The notes under the pieces were generated by a model. It was not told the DNA's origin. It saw only the letters and a list, made by a program, of their open reading frames with translations, and ran no database searches. The position numbers were made by a program, and so were the translations under genes. 53,946 nt of DNA from Planctomycetota bacterium (GTDB lineage Bacteria > Planctomycetota > B15-G4). Positions 1-8,086 of this stretch are shown here, piece by piece. The number at the start of each line of letters is the position of its first letter. Position 1 is the stretch's first letter. The stretch spans positions 1 to 53,946 of the forward strand of contig JAJDEQ010000217.1 in NCBI GenBank assembly GCA_029259695.1, given 5' to 3'.

Positions 1-1200
1 CTGCCCTACGACGCGAGCACCGGGCTGCTCGATCTGGTGCTGCCCGTGGGCATCAGCTTCTACACCTTCCAGACCATGAGCTACAGCCTCGACATCTACC
101 GGGGCCGGTTGCAGCCCACCCGTGACCCCGTGCGCTTCGCGCTCTTCGTGGCGTTCTTCCCCCAGCTGGTGGCCGGCCCGATCGTGCGCGCGGTGGAGCT
201 GCTGCCGCAACTGGCACGGCGCGTCGGCGTCGATTGGGACGACGTGTCCAGCGGCCTCAATCGCTTCGCCATGGGGTTCACCAAGAAGGTCTTCATCGCC
301 GACAACGTGGCGCCCTTCGTGGACCGTGTCTTCGGCGACGCGGGGAGCTTCGACGGGGTGACGCTGTGGCTCGCGTCGATCGGCTTCGCGGTCCAATGCT
401 ACTGCGACTTCTCGGGCTACAGCGACATGGCCATCGGCACCGGGCGGCTGATGGGCTTCCGGCTGCCGGAGAACTTCCGCTTCCCCTTCACCGCGGTGAA
501 CGTGGCCGACTTCTGGCGCCGCTGGCACATCACCCTCTACTCGTTCATGCGCGACTACCTGTACTTCGCCCTGGGTGGTTCGCGCGTGGGGCCGGCGCGG
601 CTGATCCTGAACGCCATGATCACCATGACCCTGGTGGGCTTCTGGCACGGCGCCGACTGGCAGTTCGTCGTCTGGGGTATCTACAACGGCCTGCTGATCG
701 TGGGCCATCGCATCCTGGGCATCGGCCTGGGGACCATGCCGCGGGCCCAGCGTCTGCTCGAGAGCCTCCCCGGCGTGGCCTTCCGGATCGCGGCGACCAA
801 CGTGTTGTTCTTCGTGTCGTTCTGCATCTTCCGGAGCGAGAGCGCGTCGGCGGCGGGGCGGGCGCTGTGGAGCATGTTCCGCTTCGACACGGCGGGCACG
901 CGCCTGTTCGACCCGTGGATCCTGGCGGCCTTCGGCGTGGTGCTGGTGGCCAACGTGGCGGCCGAGCAGTGGTCGCGGCGCCGGGAGGCGCTGGCTGCCG
1001 ATGGGCAGGCTGCCAATGGGCAGGGCCCCGATGGGCAGGGCCCCGATGGGCAGACTGCCGGTGGGCAGACTCCCGCGGTGTCGGCGTCGCGAGCGGGGCT
1101 CGCACCGGCGTGGCAGAGTCTCGGCTACGTGCTGCTGTTGACCGCGCTCGTGCTGTATGCCCCGAGCGACACCCAGGCCTTCGTGTACTTCCAGTTCTGA
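1..1200 (+). CDS. MBOAT family O-acyltransferase, AlgI-like (5' end outside the window)
   Basis: The reading frame is open from the first base, so the true start lies upstream. The visible 399 residues form a multi-pass membrane protein of the AlgI/DltB branch of membrane-bound O-acyltransferases, which move acetyl or other acyl groups onto extracytoplasmic polysaccharides. Family marks seen are a conserved block PQLVAGPIVR, then DFWRRWHITL and, about 38 residues later, GFWHGADW, whose histidine is the family's catalytic residue. The C-terminal part carries five imperfect pentapeptides of the form xxDGQ (bases 994-1068), followed by one last membrane segment. The acyl acceptor cannot be told from this window; a partner such as AlgJ/AlgX would be expected upstream. 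Confidence 0.88.
   Translation: MPYDASTGLLDLVLPVGISFYTFQTMSYSLDIYRGRLQPTRDPVRFALFVAFFPQLVAGPIVRAVELLPQLARRVGVDWDDVSSGLNRFAMGFTKKVFIADNVAPFVDRVFGDAGSFDGVTLWLASIGFAVQCYCDFSGYSDMAIGTGRLMGFRLPENFRFPFTAVNVADFWRRWHITLYSFMRDYLYFALGGSRVGPARLILNAMITMTLVGFWHGADWQFVVWGIYNGLLIVGHRILGIGLGTMPRAQRLLESLPGVAFRIAATNVLFFVSFCIFRSESASAAGRALWSMFRFDTAGTRLFDPWILAAFGVVLVANVAAEQWSRRREALAADGQAANGQGPDGQGPDGQTAGGQTPAVSASRAGLAPAWQSLGYVLLLTALVLYAPSDTQAFVYFQF
994..1068 (+). repeat. Five 15-bp tandem repeats inside the MBOAT gene
   Basis: Five consecutive in-frame 15-bp units encode AADGQ, AANGQ, GPDGQ, GPDGQ and TAGGQ. They sit in a predicted loop before the last membrane segment. Units three and four are identical in DNA sequence, which points to recent slippage or duplication. 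Confidence 0.9.
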
Positions 1201-1401
1201 TCGCCGGGTTGGCTCGCCGCGGGGATCGGGCGTCCTGCCGTCGGGATGCAGGCGGGGCTGGCAGCCGGTGCCGGAGTTGATGCAGGATGTGCGGGGCCGG
1301 GCGAGGCGCCCGGTGGACGAACGGTTCTTCACGGGTGAACGGGGTCGGGTGACGGTGCTGATGAACGACGACGAAGCGACGACCTGCGGCGGGACCATCC
1401 G

Positions 1402-1872
1402 ATGAGCAAACGCGTCGGGCTGTTCGCCGGATCGTTCGACCCGCCCACCCTGGGTCACCTCGACCTGATCCAGCGGGCACTGCACGTGGTCGACGAACTC
1501 ATCGTCGGCGTGGGCATCAACGCCGAGAAGGTGCCCTGGCTTCCGGCCAAGAAGCGGGTGGAGCTGTTGAGCTCGCTCGTGCCGGCGCGCGTCACGGTGA
1601 TCTCGTTCAGCGGCCTGGCGGTGGACGCCGCGCGGGAACGGGGCGCCGACGTGCTCGTGCGCGGCATCCGCACCGCGGCGGATGCCGAGATGGAGTCCCA
1701 GATGGTGCTGGCCAACCGCCGTCTCAGTCCCGGCCTGGAGACGGTGTTGCTCGTGGCCTCGACCGATGTGACCCACATCTCGGGGCGCCTCGTGCGTGAC
1801 GTGCATCGCGCCGGCGGCGACGTGAGCGTCTTCGTGCCACGACCTGTTGCCGACGCGCTCAACGCGCTGTGA
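1402..1872 (+). CDS. coaD: Phosphopantetheine adenylyltransferase
   Basis: This enzyme catalyses the fourth step of coenzyme A synthesis: ATP plus 4'-phosphopantetheine give dephospho-CoA and pyrophosphate. The 156-residue length matches the family. The nucleotidyltransferase signature GSFDPPTLGH is at residues 10-19, with TLGH (16-19) binding ATP phosphates. RGIR is at 87-90, and the C-terminal ISGRLVRDV at 126-134 matches the usual S-S-x-VR motif. It starts with ATG 201 bases after the MBOAT gene and is followed 52 bases later by the RidA gene, so it may head a short housekeeping operon. The assignment is secure. Confidence 0.95.
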   Translation: MSKRVGLFAGSFDPPTLGHLDLIQRALHVVDELIVGVGINAEKVPWLPAKKRVELLSSLVPARVTVISFSGLAVDAARERGADVLVRGIRTAADAEMESQMVLANRRLSPGLETVLLVASTDVTHISGRLVRDVHRAGGDVSVFVPRPVADALNAL

Positions 1873-1924
1873 ACCCCGACCAACCGGCGCCGGTGAAGGC
1901 CCCACGCGCCACGGAGACAAGCGG

Positions 1925-2311
1925 ATGAGTGCCAATCAGCGTGTGCACACCGACCATGCCCCGGCGGCGATCGGTCCCTACTCCCAGGCCGTGATCGCCG
2001 GCGAACTGGTGTTCACGGCGGGGCAGATCGGGCTCGACCCGGCCCGCGGCGAACTCGTGCCGGGCGGTGTGCGCGAGCAGACCGTGCAGGTGCTGTCCAA
2101 CCTCGTCGCGGTGCTGGCGGCCGCGGGCTGCGGACCCGCCGACGTGGTCAAGACGACGGTCTACGTCCAGACCATGGCGGACTTCGCCACGGTCAACGAG
2201 GTCTACGGCGGGACCTTCGGCGATCAGCCTCCGGCGCGAGCCACCGTGGCGGTGGCCGACCTGCCGCTGGGCGCCCTGGTCGAGATCGAGGCCGTGGCGC
2301 GTCGGCCGTGA
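1925..2311 (+). CDS. RidA (YjgF/YER057c/UK114) family enamine/imine deaminase
   Basis: RidA proteins hydrolyse reactive enamine and imine intermediates released by PLP enzymes such as threonine dehydratase, and act in the cytoplasm as trimers. The ATG at 1925 gives 128 residues, the usual size; a longer open frame from 1847 overlaps coaD and is rejected. Arg105 and Glu120, the substrate-binding pair of active RidA proteins, are present in the signature RATVAVADLPLGALVEIEA. The stop codon overlaps the GTG start of the next gene (GTGA), which suggests translational coupling. Confidence 0.93.
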   Translation: MSANQRVHTDHAPAAIGPYSQAVIAGELVFTAGQIGLDPARGELVPGGVREQTVQVLSNLVAVLAAAGCGPADVVKTTVYVQTMADFATVNEVYGGTFGDQPPARATVAVADLPLGALVEIEAVARRP

Positions 2312-2865
2312 CGTGGGGCGGACAGGTCGACCGGCTGGTGGCCGTGGTGGCCATGCTGAGCGCCATCGCGCCCATCGTGCGTGCGGCGCTGCACTCCACC
2401 GCGGCGGGGGGAGAGCGAGCCGTCGAGTCGTTCTCCTGGAAGCGCGCGGCGGTGCTGCTGGCGGGCGGCCTGGGGGCGCTGGTGGGTGTGTTCGGGCTGT
2501 TCCTGCTCAAGGTGGAACTGCTGGGGGCCGAGTTCTTCCGCCCCACGTGGCTCGGGGGGACGCTGTCGACCATGGGGGGCATGCTGGCCGTGGCCACGCT
2601 CTTGGCCAGTCGCGACGGCATGACCGAGAGCGCGGCCATCCGCCACATGACGCAGGCGGCCGGCATGGCCGTCTACCCCGCCGCACCGGAGGTGGCGCTG
2701 GCGGCGCTGGGCCTCACGCGACTGGTGCGGGCGAGCCTGCCCTGGACGCTCACCCAGCGGCGCTGGGCGGGGTTCGCGGAGGGGGCCTGCCTGCTCGCGC
2801 TGTGCCTGGTGGAGCGCGACGAGACGTTGGGCGGACTGCGCGAGTTGTCCCCGCTCGGGACGTGA
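2308..2865 (+). CDS. Unrecognised small integral membrane protein
   Basis: I do not recognise this 185-residue protein. It starts with GTG overlapping the RidA stop and has three or four hydrophobic stretches (about residues 8-28, 46-70, 84-100 and 140-162) joined by basic loops. No catalytic or binding motif is visible. The four-base overlap says it is translated with RidA. Codon use looks like its neighbours, so it is probably real, but its role is open. Confidence 0.6.
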   Translation: MTWGGQVDRLVAVVAMLSAIAPIVRAALHSTAAGGERAVESFSWKRAAVLLAGGLGALVGVFGLFLLKVELLGAEFFRPTWLGGTLSTMGGMLAVATLLASRDGMTESAAIRHMTQAAGMAVYPAAPEVALAALGLTRLVRASLPWTLTQRRWAGFAEGACLLALCLVERDETLGGLRELSPLGT

Positions 2866-2901
2866 CCGCCGGCGAGCGTTCGGATCGCCGCAACATCTTG
2901 T

Positions 2902-2939
2902 GTGTCAACCCTTTGTGGTGAACGGATGCCGGTTGACAC
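2902..2939. promoter_or_regulatory. 9-bp perfect inverted repeat overlapping a -35 box (possible operator)
   Basis: GTGTCAACC at 2902-2910 is repeated in inverted form as GGTTGACAC at 2931-2939 across a 20-bp gap. The right arm contains the TTGACA hexamer. This arrangement would let a dimeric regulator, or one bound at two sites, occlude the promoter. Its function is inferred from position only. Confidence 0.45.
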
Positions 2940-2961
2940 CCCCGCGTCGCGTATCTAACGT
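2933..2961 (+). promoter_or_regulatory. Putative sigma-70 promoter of the peptide importer operon
   Basis: A perfect -35 hexamer TTGACA (2933-2938) is followed after 17 bp by TAACGT (2956-2961), which keeps the conserved T, A and final T of the -10 box. Transcription would begin near 2968 and leave a leader of about 138 bases before the ATG at 3106. Confidence 0.45.
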
Positions 2962-3105
2962 TCGGCGTGACGCCTGCGTCGACGCAGCCCTAGAGAACCT
3001 GGGGTTGCGCGCTCCATCAGGACGCGCGAGACGTGGCGCTCGTGGTTCCCCGCGCCCCCCGCATCTGTTCGCTGGTTCTCGCCCGACCTCGGAGGACGGA
3101 ACGTC

Positions 3106-5187
3106 ATGATCGACCGCAAGCTGCTCGCCTTCACCTTCGTCGCCTCGGCCTTGCTGCTGCTGCCCGCGCTGTGTGTGGAGGAGCCGGCTCCGCAGCCCGT
3201 GCTCGCAGGCGCCCCGGCCGTCGCCACGCCCCTTGTGGGCCAAGAGCCCGTGGGCGAAGAGGACGGCCCGACCTGGGACCTCGAGCGGCTGCGCAAGGCG
3301 GGCGTCGAGGCGGTCGATCTGCAGGGCGCTCACCCGCTCGAGCCCGACCGCTACCACCCCGACGGTGACCGCGAGGTCCGGCCCGCCATGGGCGGACGGG
3401 TGATCCAGCACATCCCCAGCCAGCCTGGCAACCTCAATCGCGCCATCGAGAACTCGGCCCTCACCACCTGGATGCTGTACGAGATGCACGCGGCTCTGGT
3501 CGAGCGCGATTTCGAGACCTGGGTCTACGAGCCGGTCGTGGCAAGCGCCTACGACATGGAGGACACGGTGATCCTCGAGGGCGGCCGCAGCCCGGGCAAC
3601 GGCAACATCCTCTTCGGCAAGGTGACCGAGGCCGGCGACAGCTACGTCGTCGAGTCGGGCAGCTCCCGCAACGAGATCGAGACCACGCGCGTGCCCAAGG
3701 GCGACGTCGAGTCGGTCGAGTTCGGCACCGTGTTCACGTTCCACCTGCGCGACGGGGTGAAGTGGCACGACGGCCACGCCTTCGACGCCCACGACGCCTA
3801 CTTCTCGTGGGAGATCTACGGCAACCCGGCGGTCGACTGCGACAAGGTCCGCGCGCAGTTCAAGGAGATCGTGAACGCCGAGGTGCTCGACGACAGGACC
3901 ATCCGGTACTTCTATCGGCAGCAGTACATGGACGCCGTGTCGACGTTCGGCACCAACTTCTTCCTGATGCCGCGGCACCTGTACGACCTGCACGACCCGG
4001 ACCACCCGCGGCACGACGCCGCAGCGACGGAAGAGCAGCGCGCGGCCGAGATCAACGACAACCCGCACAACACCGACTTCGTGGGCCTGGGCCCGTACCG
4101 GCTCAAGGAGTGGAAGCGCGACGACTACATCGAGGCCGTGCGCTTCGAGGACTTCTTCTGGAAGGACCCCGCCAAGGCCGGCTACATGGACGTCCTGCGC
4201 TGGAAGTACATCAGCAACGACGACACGGCCTTCGAGGGCTTGATCAACGGTGAGGTGGACATCTTCGGCCGCATCAAGACCGAGGACTACTTCGGCGAGA
4301 AGACCCAGACCGACGTCTTCAACAAGGACTTCTACAAGGCCTACACCTACACCGCGACGTACCAGTACACCGGCTGGAACATCCATCGCACGAAGCTCAA
4401 GGACAAGCGCGTGCGCCAGGCGCTGGCGCACTCCTTCGACAGCCAGGGCTGGGTCGACAGCAAGTACTTCGGGCTCGCGTGGCCGATCACCGGGCCGACG
4501 TTCTTCATGACGCCCAACTACGACCACAGCATCCCGGTGCGCGCCTACGACGCCGACATCGCCGAGGAGCTGCTGGCGGAGGCCGGCTGGTACGACCGCG
4601 ACGGCAACGGCATCGTCGACAAGGACGGCGAGGACCTCGTGATCGAGATCCTCATCCCGCAGGGCAACAAGGCCTCCGAGTCCACGGTGCAGAAGATCCA
4701 GGAGGGCTTCAGCCGCGTGGGCGTGCGGGTCGAGATGCAGCCGCTCGAATGGGCCAGCTTCCTCGAGCGCATCTACAACCGCGACTTCGACGGCTGCAAC
4801 CTGGCCACCGTGCTGCAGGGCGGCGTCGAGACCGATCCCAAACTCGGCTGGCACAGCGAGGAAGGCGCATTCGACAAGCGCAGCAGCAACCACTCCGGCC
4901 TGCGCGACGAGAAGGTCGACGCGATCGTCGACGAGATCCGGCGCACGATCGACCCGGCCGATCGGGCCCCGCTGTGGCGCAAGCTGCAGGCCGAACTCTA
5001 CGACCTCCAGCCCTACCTGTTCATGAACTCGCCGCCGCGCAAGTTCGCCTTCAACAAGAAGCTGCGCGGCGTGAAGCTGTACGTGTTCGCCCCCGGCTTC
5101 CTGCTGCGGGACATGTACTACGAGGAGGGCACGCCCGGGACGCGGTCGCTGCCGGCCGAGTTCAGCCGCTCCGGCTCAGACCGCTAG
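3106..5187 (+). CDS. Peptide ABC transporter substrate-binding protein (SBP family 5)
   Basis: This exported binding protein captures peptides or related solutes outside the inner membrane and hands them to the permeases encoded next. It has 693 residues, longer than most DppA/OppA proteins because of an N-terminal extension before the first conserved block. A hydrophobic export signal covers about residues 5-25; the cysteine after LLPAL is not a textbook lipobox, so lipidation is uncertain. The family-5 mark LRDGVKWHDG...DAHDAYFSW is clear. The ATG is preceded by GGAGGA about 11 bases upstream. The gene heads a five-gene operon. Substrate class is inferred from family and neighbours; the ligand itself is unknown. 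Confidence 0.9.
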   Translation: MIDRKLLAFTFVASALLLLPALCVEEPAPQPVLAGAPAVATPLVGQEPVGEEDGPTWDLERLRKAGVEAVDLQGAHPLEPDRYHPDGDREVRPAMGGRVIQHIPSQPGNLNRAIENSALTTWMLYEMHAALVERDFETWVYEPVVASAYDMEDTVILEGGRSPGNGNILFGKVTEAGDSYVVESGSSRNEIETTRVPKGDVESVEFGTVFTFHLRDGVKWHDGHAFDAHDAYFSWEIYGNPAVDCDKVRAQFKEIVNAEVLDDRTIRYFYRQQYMDAVSTFGTNFFLMPRHLYDLHDPDHPRHDAAATEEQRAAEINDNPHNTDFVGLGPYRLKEWKRDDYIEAVRFEDFFWKDPAKAGYMDVLRWKYISNDDTAFEGLINGEVDIFGRIKTEDYFGEKTQTDVFNKDFYKAYTYTATYQYTGWNIHRTKLKDKRVRQALAHSFDSQGWVDSKYFGLAWPITGPTFFMTPNYDHSIPVRAYDADIAEELLAEAGWYDRDGNGIVDKDGEDLVIEILIPQGNKASESTVQKIQEGFSRVGVRVEMQPLEWASFLERIYNRDFDGCNLATVLQGGVETDPKLGWHSEEGAFDKRSSNHSGLRDEKVDAIVDEIRRTIDPADRAPLWRKLQAELYDLQPYLFMNSPPRKFAFNKKLRGVKLYVFAPGFLLRDMYYEEGTPGTRSLPAEFSRSGSDR

Positions 5188-5223
5188 TCTCAGGCGCCCC
5201 GGCGATCGGCTGCCCCCCGCCCC

Positions 5224-6222
5224 GTGCTCACCTACACCCTGCGCCGCCTGCTCTGGATGGTGCCGACATTGCTCGGCATCACCATCCTGATCTTCTGCGT
5301 GATCCGGCTCACGCCCGGCGATCCGGCGGCGCTGATGGTGAGCGACGTGAGCACCGGGGGCGTGGGCGACGCGAGCGGCGTCGAGGCGGCGATGGAGAAG
5401 TTCCGCGAGCGCTGGGGGCTCGACCGGCCGCTGCACGAGCAGTACCTGGTCTGGCTCTGGAACTTCCTGCGGCTCGACTTCGGCGACGAGATGATGCGTC
5501 CCGGGGTGTCGATCACGTCGGTGTTGTGGCAACGCCTCGGTGTGACGATCCCGCTGACGCTCGTCTCGGTCCTGCTCTCGTACCTGCTGGCGCTGCCGCT
5601 CGGCATCTTGTCCGCCGTCAAGCAGGGCACGCTGGTGGACAAGGTCTCCACCGGCTTCCTGTTCATCCTGTATTCGCTGCCCACGTTCTGGGCAGGCCTG
5701 ATGTTGATCCTGGTCTTCGGTGCCTCGGGGTTCGACTGGCTGCCGATCATGGGCCTGCACGACAAGGACGCCGCGCAGATGCCCACTGGCGAGTACCTGT
5801 GGGACATGTTCCTGCACGCGTTGCTGCCGGTGGCCACGCTGACCTACGGCGGGCTCGCCTACCTGTCGCGCCAGATGCGCGTGGGCATGCTCGAGATCGT
5901 GCGCCAGGACTTCATCCGCACGGCGCGGGCCAAGGGGCTGCCCGAGAAGGTCGTGGTCTTCAAGCACGCCCTGCGCAACTCGTTGATCCCGGTGATCACC
6001 GTCTTCGCCCAGATCCTGCCGGTGTTGATCGGTGGGTCGGTGATCGTGGAGTCGGTCTTCAGCATCCCGGGCATGGGGCTGTACGCCTACGAGGGCCTGC
6101 TCAAGCGCGACTACAACGTGGTCATGGCGACCACCACCTTCTCGGCGCTGCTGACCATGGCGGGCTTCCTGTTGTCGGACATCCTGTACGCGCTCGTCGA
6201 CCCGCGGATCTCCTACGACTAG
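5224..6222 (+). CDS. Peptide ABC transporter permease, DppB/OppB type
   Basis: This is the first of two membrane subunits of the importer. The 332-residue protein starts with GTG at LTYTLRRLLWMVPTLLGI, the usual N-terminal membrane segment of DppB proteins. It has the expected large periplasmic loop, the cytoplasmic EAA-type loop around FIRTARAKGLPE, which contacts the ATPases, and the C-terminal DPRISYD ending. It lies 36 bases after the binding-protein gene and 4 bases before the next permease. Confidence 0.93.
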   Translation: MLTYTLRRLLWMVPTLLGITILIFCVIRLTPGDPAALMVSDVSTGGVGDASGVEAAMEKFRERWGLDRPLHEQYLVWLWNFLRLDFGDEMMRPGVSITSVLWQRLGVTIPLTLVSVLLSYLLALPLGILSAVKQGTLVDKVSTGFLFILYSLPTFWAGLMLILVFGASGFDWLPIMGLHDKDAAQMPTGEYLWDMFLHALLPVATLTYGGLAYLSRQMRVGMLEIVRQDFIRTARAKGLPEKVVVFKHALRNSLIPVITVFAQILPVLIGGSVIVESVFSIPGMGLYAYEGLLKRDYNVVMATTTFSALLTMAGFLLSDILYALVDPRISYD

Positions 6223-6226
6223 AACG

Positions 6227-8083
6227 ATGACGCAGCCCACGCAGGCAGCCGCCGACGACAGTGCCGCGCCGACCGGAGGCGTGCCCGCCAGGGCTGCGGG
6301 CACCGGTGTGCCCGCGAGCGACGGCCCCGCGTCGGTCTACAGCAAGGACTACTGGGACCAGGTCTTCGAGCAGGTGCGACGCAAGCCCACGGCGATGTTG
6401 GCCATCGCGATGCTGGTGCTGCTGTATGCCGTGGCTATCTACGCGCCGCTGCTGGCCAACGATCGGCCCTGGCTGATGGAGGCGGTGGACAAGGGCGCCT
6501 ATCGCAGTGCCCGGACGAGTCTGCGGCCCATCGCGCTCAACCTGAAGGGCATGATCCGCGACGGGCAGGACGCCTTCCTGGAACGGCAGGCCGAACTGAA
6601 GGCCGAGCGGGAAGCGGCGGGGCAGGACGTCGCCTCGGTCGTGCGCACCTGGTCCGAGGCACTCGCCAGTGAAGCCGGGGCGATCAGCCAGCGCGTCGAC
6701 ACCATGGCGAGTCAGATGCTGCCGGAGGACCGCGCGCTGCTGGACGAGGTGCGCGCAGCCCTCGAGCACGCGGTGGCCCTGGCCCAGGCCGGCGACCCGG
6801 GAGCGGTGGAGGCCGCCGGAACCCTGTCCGACCTGACGAAGCGCGCGCGCAGCGAACTCGTCGCGCGCGACCCGGCGGCGGACGGCGCCGCCGGCACCGA
6901 AGGCATCGAGCTCCAACCGGTGAGTTCGCGGCCGGTGCTGGAGACGATCACCCGGGCCGAGGTCTACTTCATGGGCCTCTGGCTGCTGCTCATGACGTGG
7001 ATCCTCTGGAACCCCGCGGTGAACGCCGTGCTGCTGGGCCGTGATCGCGCACGCATGCGCCGCGCACGGCGGCCCAAGTTCCTGGCCTGCCTGCTGCTGC
7101 CGTTGATCGCCGTGTTGGCCTGGGAGCCGCGCGATGCGTCGTTCGAGACGGCGCCCTACAAGGCCGGGCTCACCGCGGGCGACATCGAGGCCACGCGGGT
7201 GGTCTTCGTGCCCTTCGCCTTCGGGTTCGCGGAGCAGAACGACGGCGAGTACTTCCGGCCTCCCACCTGGCACCGCTACGCCGAGATCTCGGAGGAGGGC
7301 TACTACGTGACGGGCCCCCGGGCCGAGGCGCTCGACGACCTCGAGGGCTTCCGCCCGCCCGCCAACCCGGTGCAGGTGCGCACCGGCGAGCCCGAGCGCA
7401 ACGAAGTCATGCGCCATGCGCTCGGCACCGACAGCCTGGGCCGGGACCTCGTGGCGCGCATGATCTGGGGTGCCCGCGTGAGCCTCTCGGTGGGCCTGGT
7501 CTCGACCCTGTTCCTGTTGCTCATCGGCACCGTGCTGGGGGCGCTCGCGGGCTACTACGGCGGCTGGGTCGACATCGTCATCAGCCGGGTGATCGAAGTG
7601 GTCCAGTGCTTCCCGGTGTTCTTCCTGATCCTGATCGTGGTGGCGCTCACCGAGCAGAGCGGCGTGCTGCCGATCATGGTCATCATCGGGCTGTTCCGCT
7701 GGCCCGGGGTGGCGCGCCTGGTGCGCGGCGAGTTCATCCGCCTGCGTGGGCAGGACTTCGTGCTGGCCAGCCGCGGGCTCGGCGTGCCCGACAGTCGCAC
7801 GATCTTCCGCCACGTGCTGCCCAACGCCATGGGCCCGGTGCTCGTGGCGGCGACGTTCGCCGTGGCCGCGGGCATCCTGACCGAGTCGGCGCTCTCGTTC
7901 CTGGGCTTCGGCGTGCAGGCGCCGATCCCGTCCTGGGGCAGCCTGATCCAGGAGAGCCGTTCGGCCGAGCACTGGTGGATCCAGGTCTTCCCGGGCCTGC
8001 TGATCTTCCTGACCGTCGTGCTCTACAACCTCCTCGGCGAGGGCGTGCGCGACGCCCTCGACCCGCGCATCAAGAAGGCCTGA
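6227..8083 (+). CDS. Peptide ABC transporter permease, DppC/OppC type, with a large N-terminal insertion
   Basis: The C-terminal half (about residues 398-618) is a standard DppC/OppC permease: HALGTDSLGRDLVARMIWGAR, an EAA-type loop around FVLASRGLGVPDSR, and the ending DALDPRIK. The N-terminal half is unusual. After the first membrane segment (54-76) comes a charged, probably helical soluble region (about 77-240), then two more membrane segments (246-262 and 285-299) and an extracytoplasmic stretch (300-397). Normal family members are about 300 residues; this one has 618. The reading frame is intact throughout, so this is an insertion and not a frameshift. Three bases separate it from the ATPase gene that follows. 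Confidence 0.88.
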   Translation: MTQPTQAAADDSAAPTGGVPARAAGTGVPASDGPASVYSKDYWDQVFEQVRRKPTAMLAIAMLVLLYAVAIYAPLLANDRPWLMEAVDKGAYRSARTSLRPIALNLKGMIRDGQDAFLERQAELKAEREAAGQDVASVVRTWSEALASEAGAISQRVDTMASQMLPEDRALLDEVRAALEHAVALAQAGDPGAVEAAGTLSDLTKRARSELVARDPAADGAAGTEGIELQPVSSRPVLETITRAEVYFMGLWLLLMTWILWNPAVNAVLLGRDRARMRRARRPKFLACLLLPLIAVLAWEPRDASFETAPYKAGLTAGDIEATRVVFVPFAFGFAEQNDGEYFRPPTWHRYAEISEEGYYVTGPRAEALDDLEGFRPPANPVQVRTGEPERNEVMRHALGTDSLGRDLVARMIWGARVSLSVGLVSTLFLLLIGTVLGALAGYYGGWVDIVISRVIEVVQCFPVFFLILIVVALTEQSGVLPIMVIIGLFRWPGVARLVRGEFIRLRGQDFVLASRGLGVPDSRTIFRHVLPNAMGPVLVAATFAVAAGILTESALSFLGFGVQAPIPSWGSLIQESRSAEHWWIQVFPGLLIFLTVVLYNLLGEGVRDALDPRIKKA

Positions 8084-8086
8084 GGC

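Larger units (their letters stand above)
2866..3105 (+). other. Leader and promoter region of the first Opp operon
   Basis: This 240-bp stretch separates the small membrane protein from the peptide-binding protein gene. It holds a sigma-70-like promoter and a 9-bp inverted repeat over its -35 box (listed separately). No gene is seen in the remaining 145 bases. Confidence 0.5.

Noticed and set aside
1280..1405. Short frame whose end (VLMNDDEATT) looks like the start of ClpS
   Set aside because: Only about ten residues match, the frame ends at once inside coaD, and no ClpS core follows in any frame. It is probably chance.
2905..4893. Open frame of about 660 codons on the - strand opposite the peptide-binding protein
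   Set aside because: It is a shadow of the SBP family 5 gene; no motif and biased composition.
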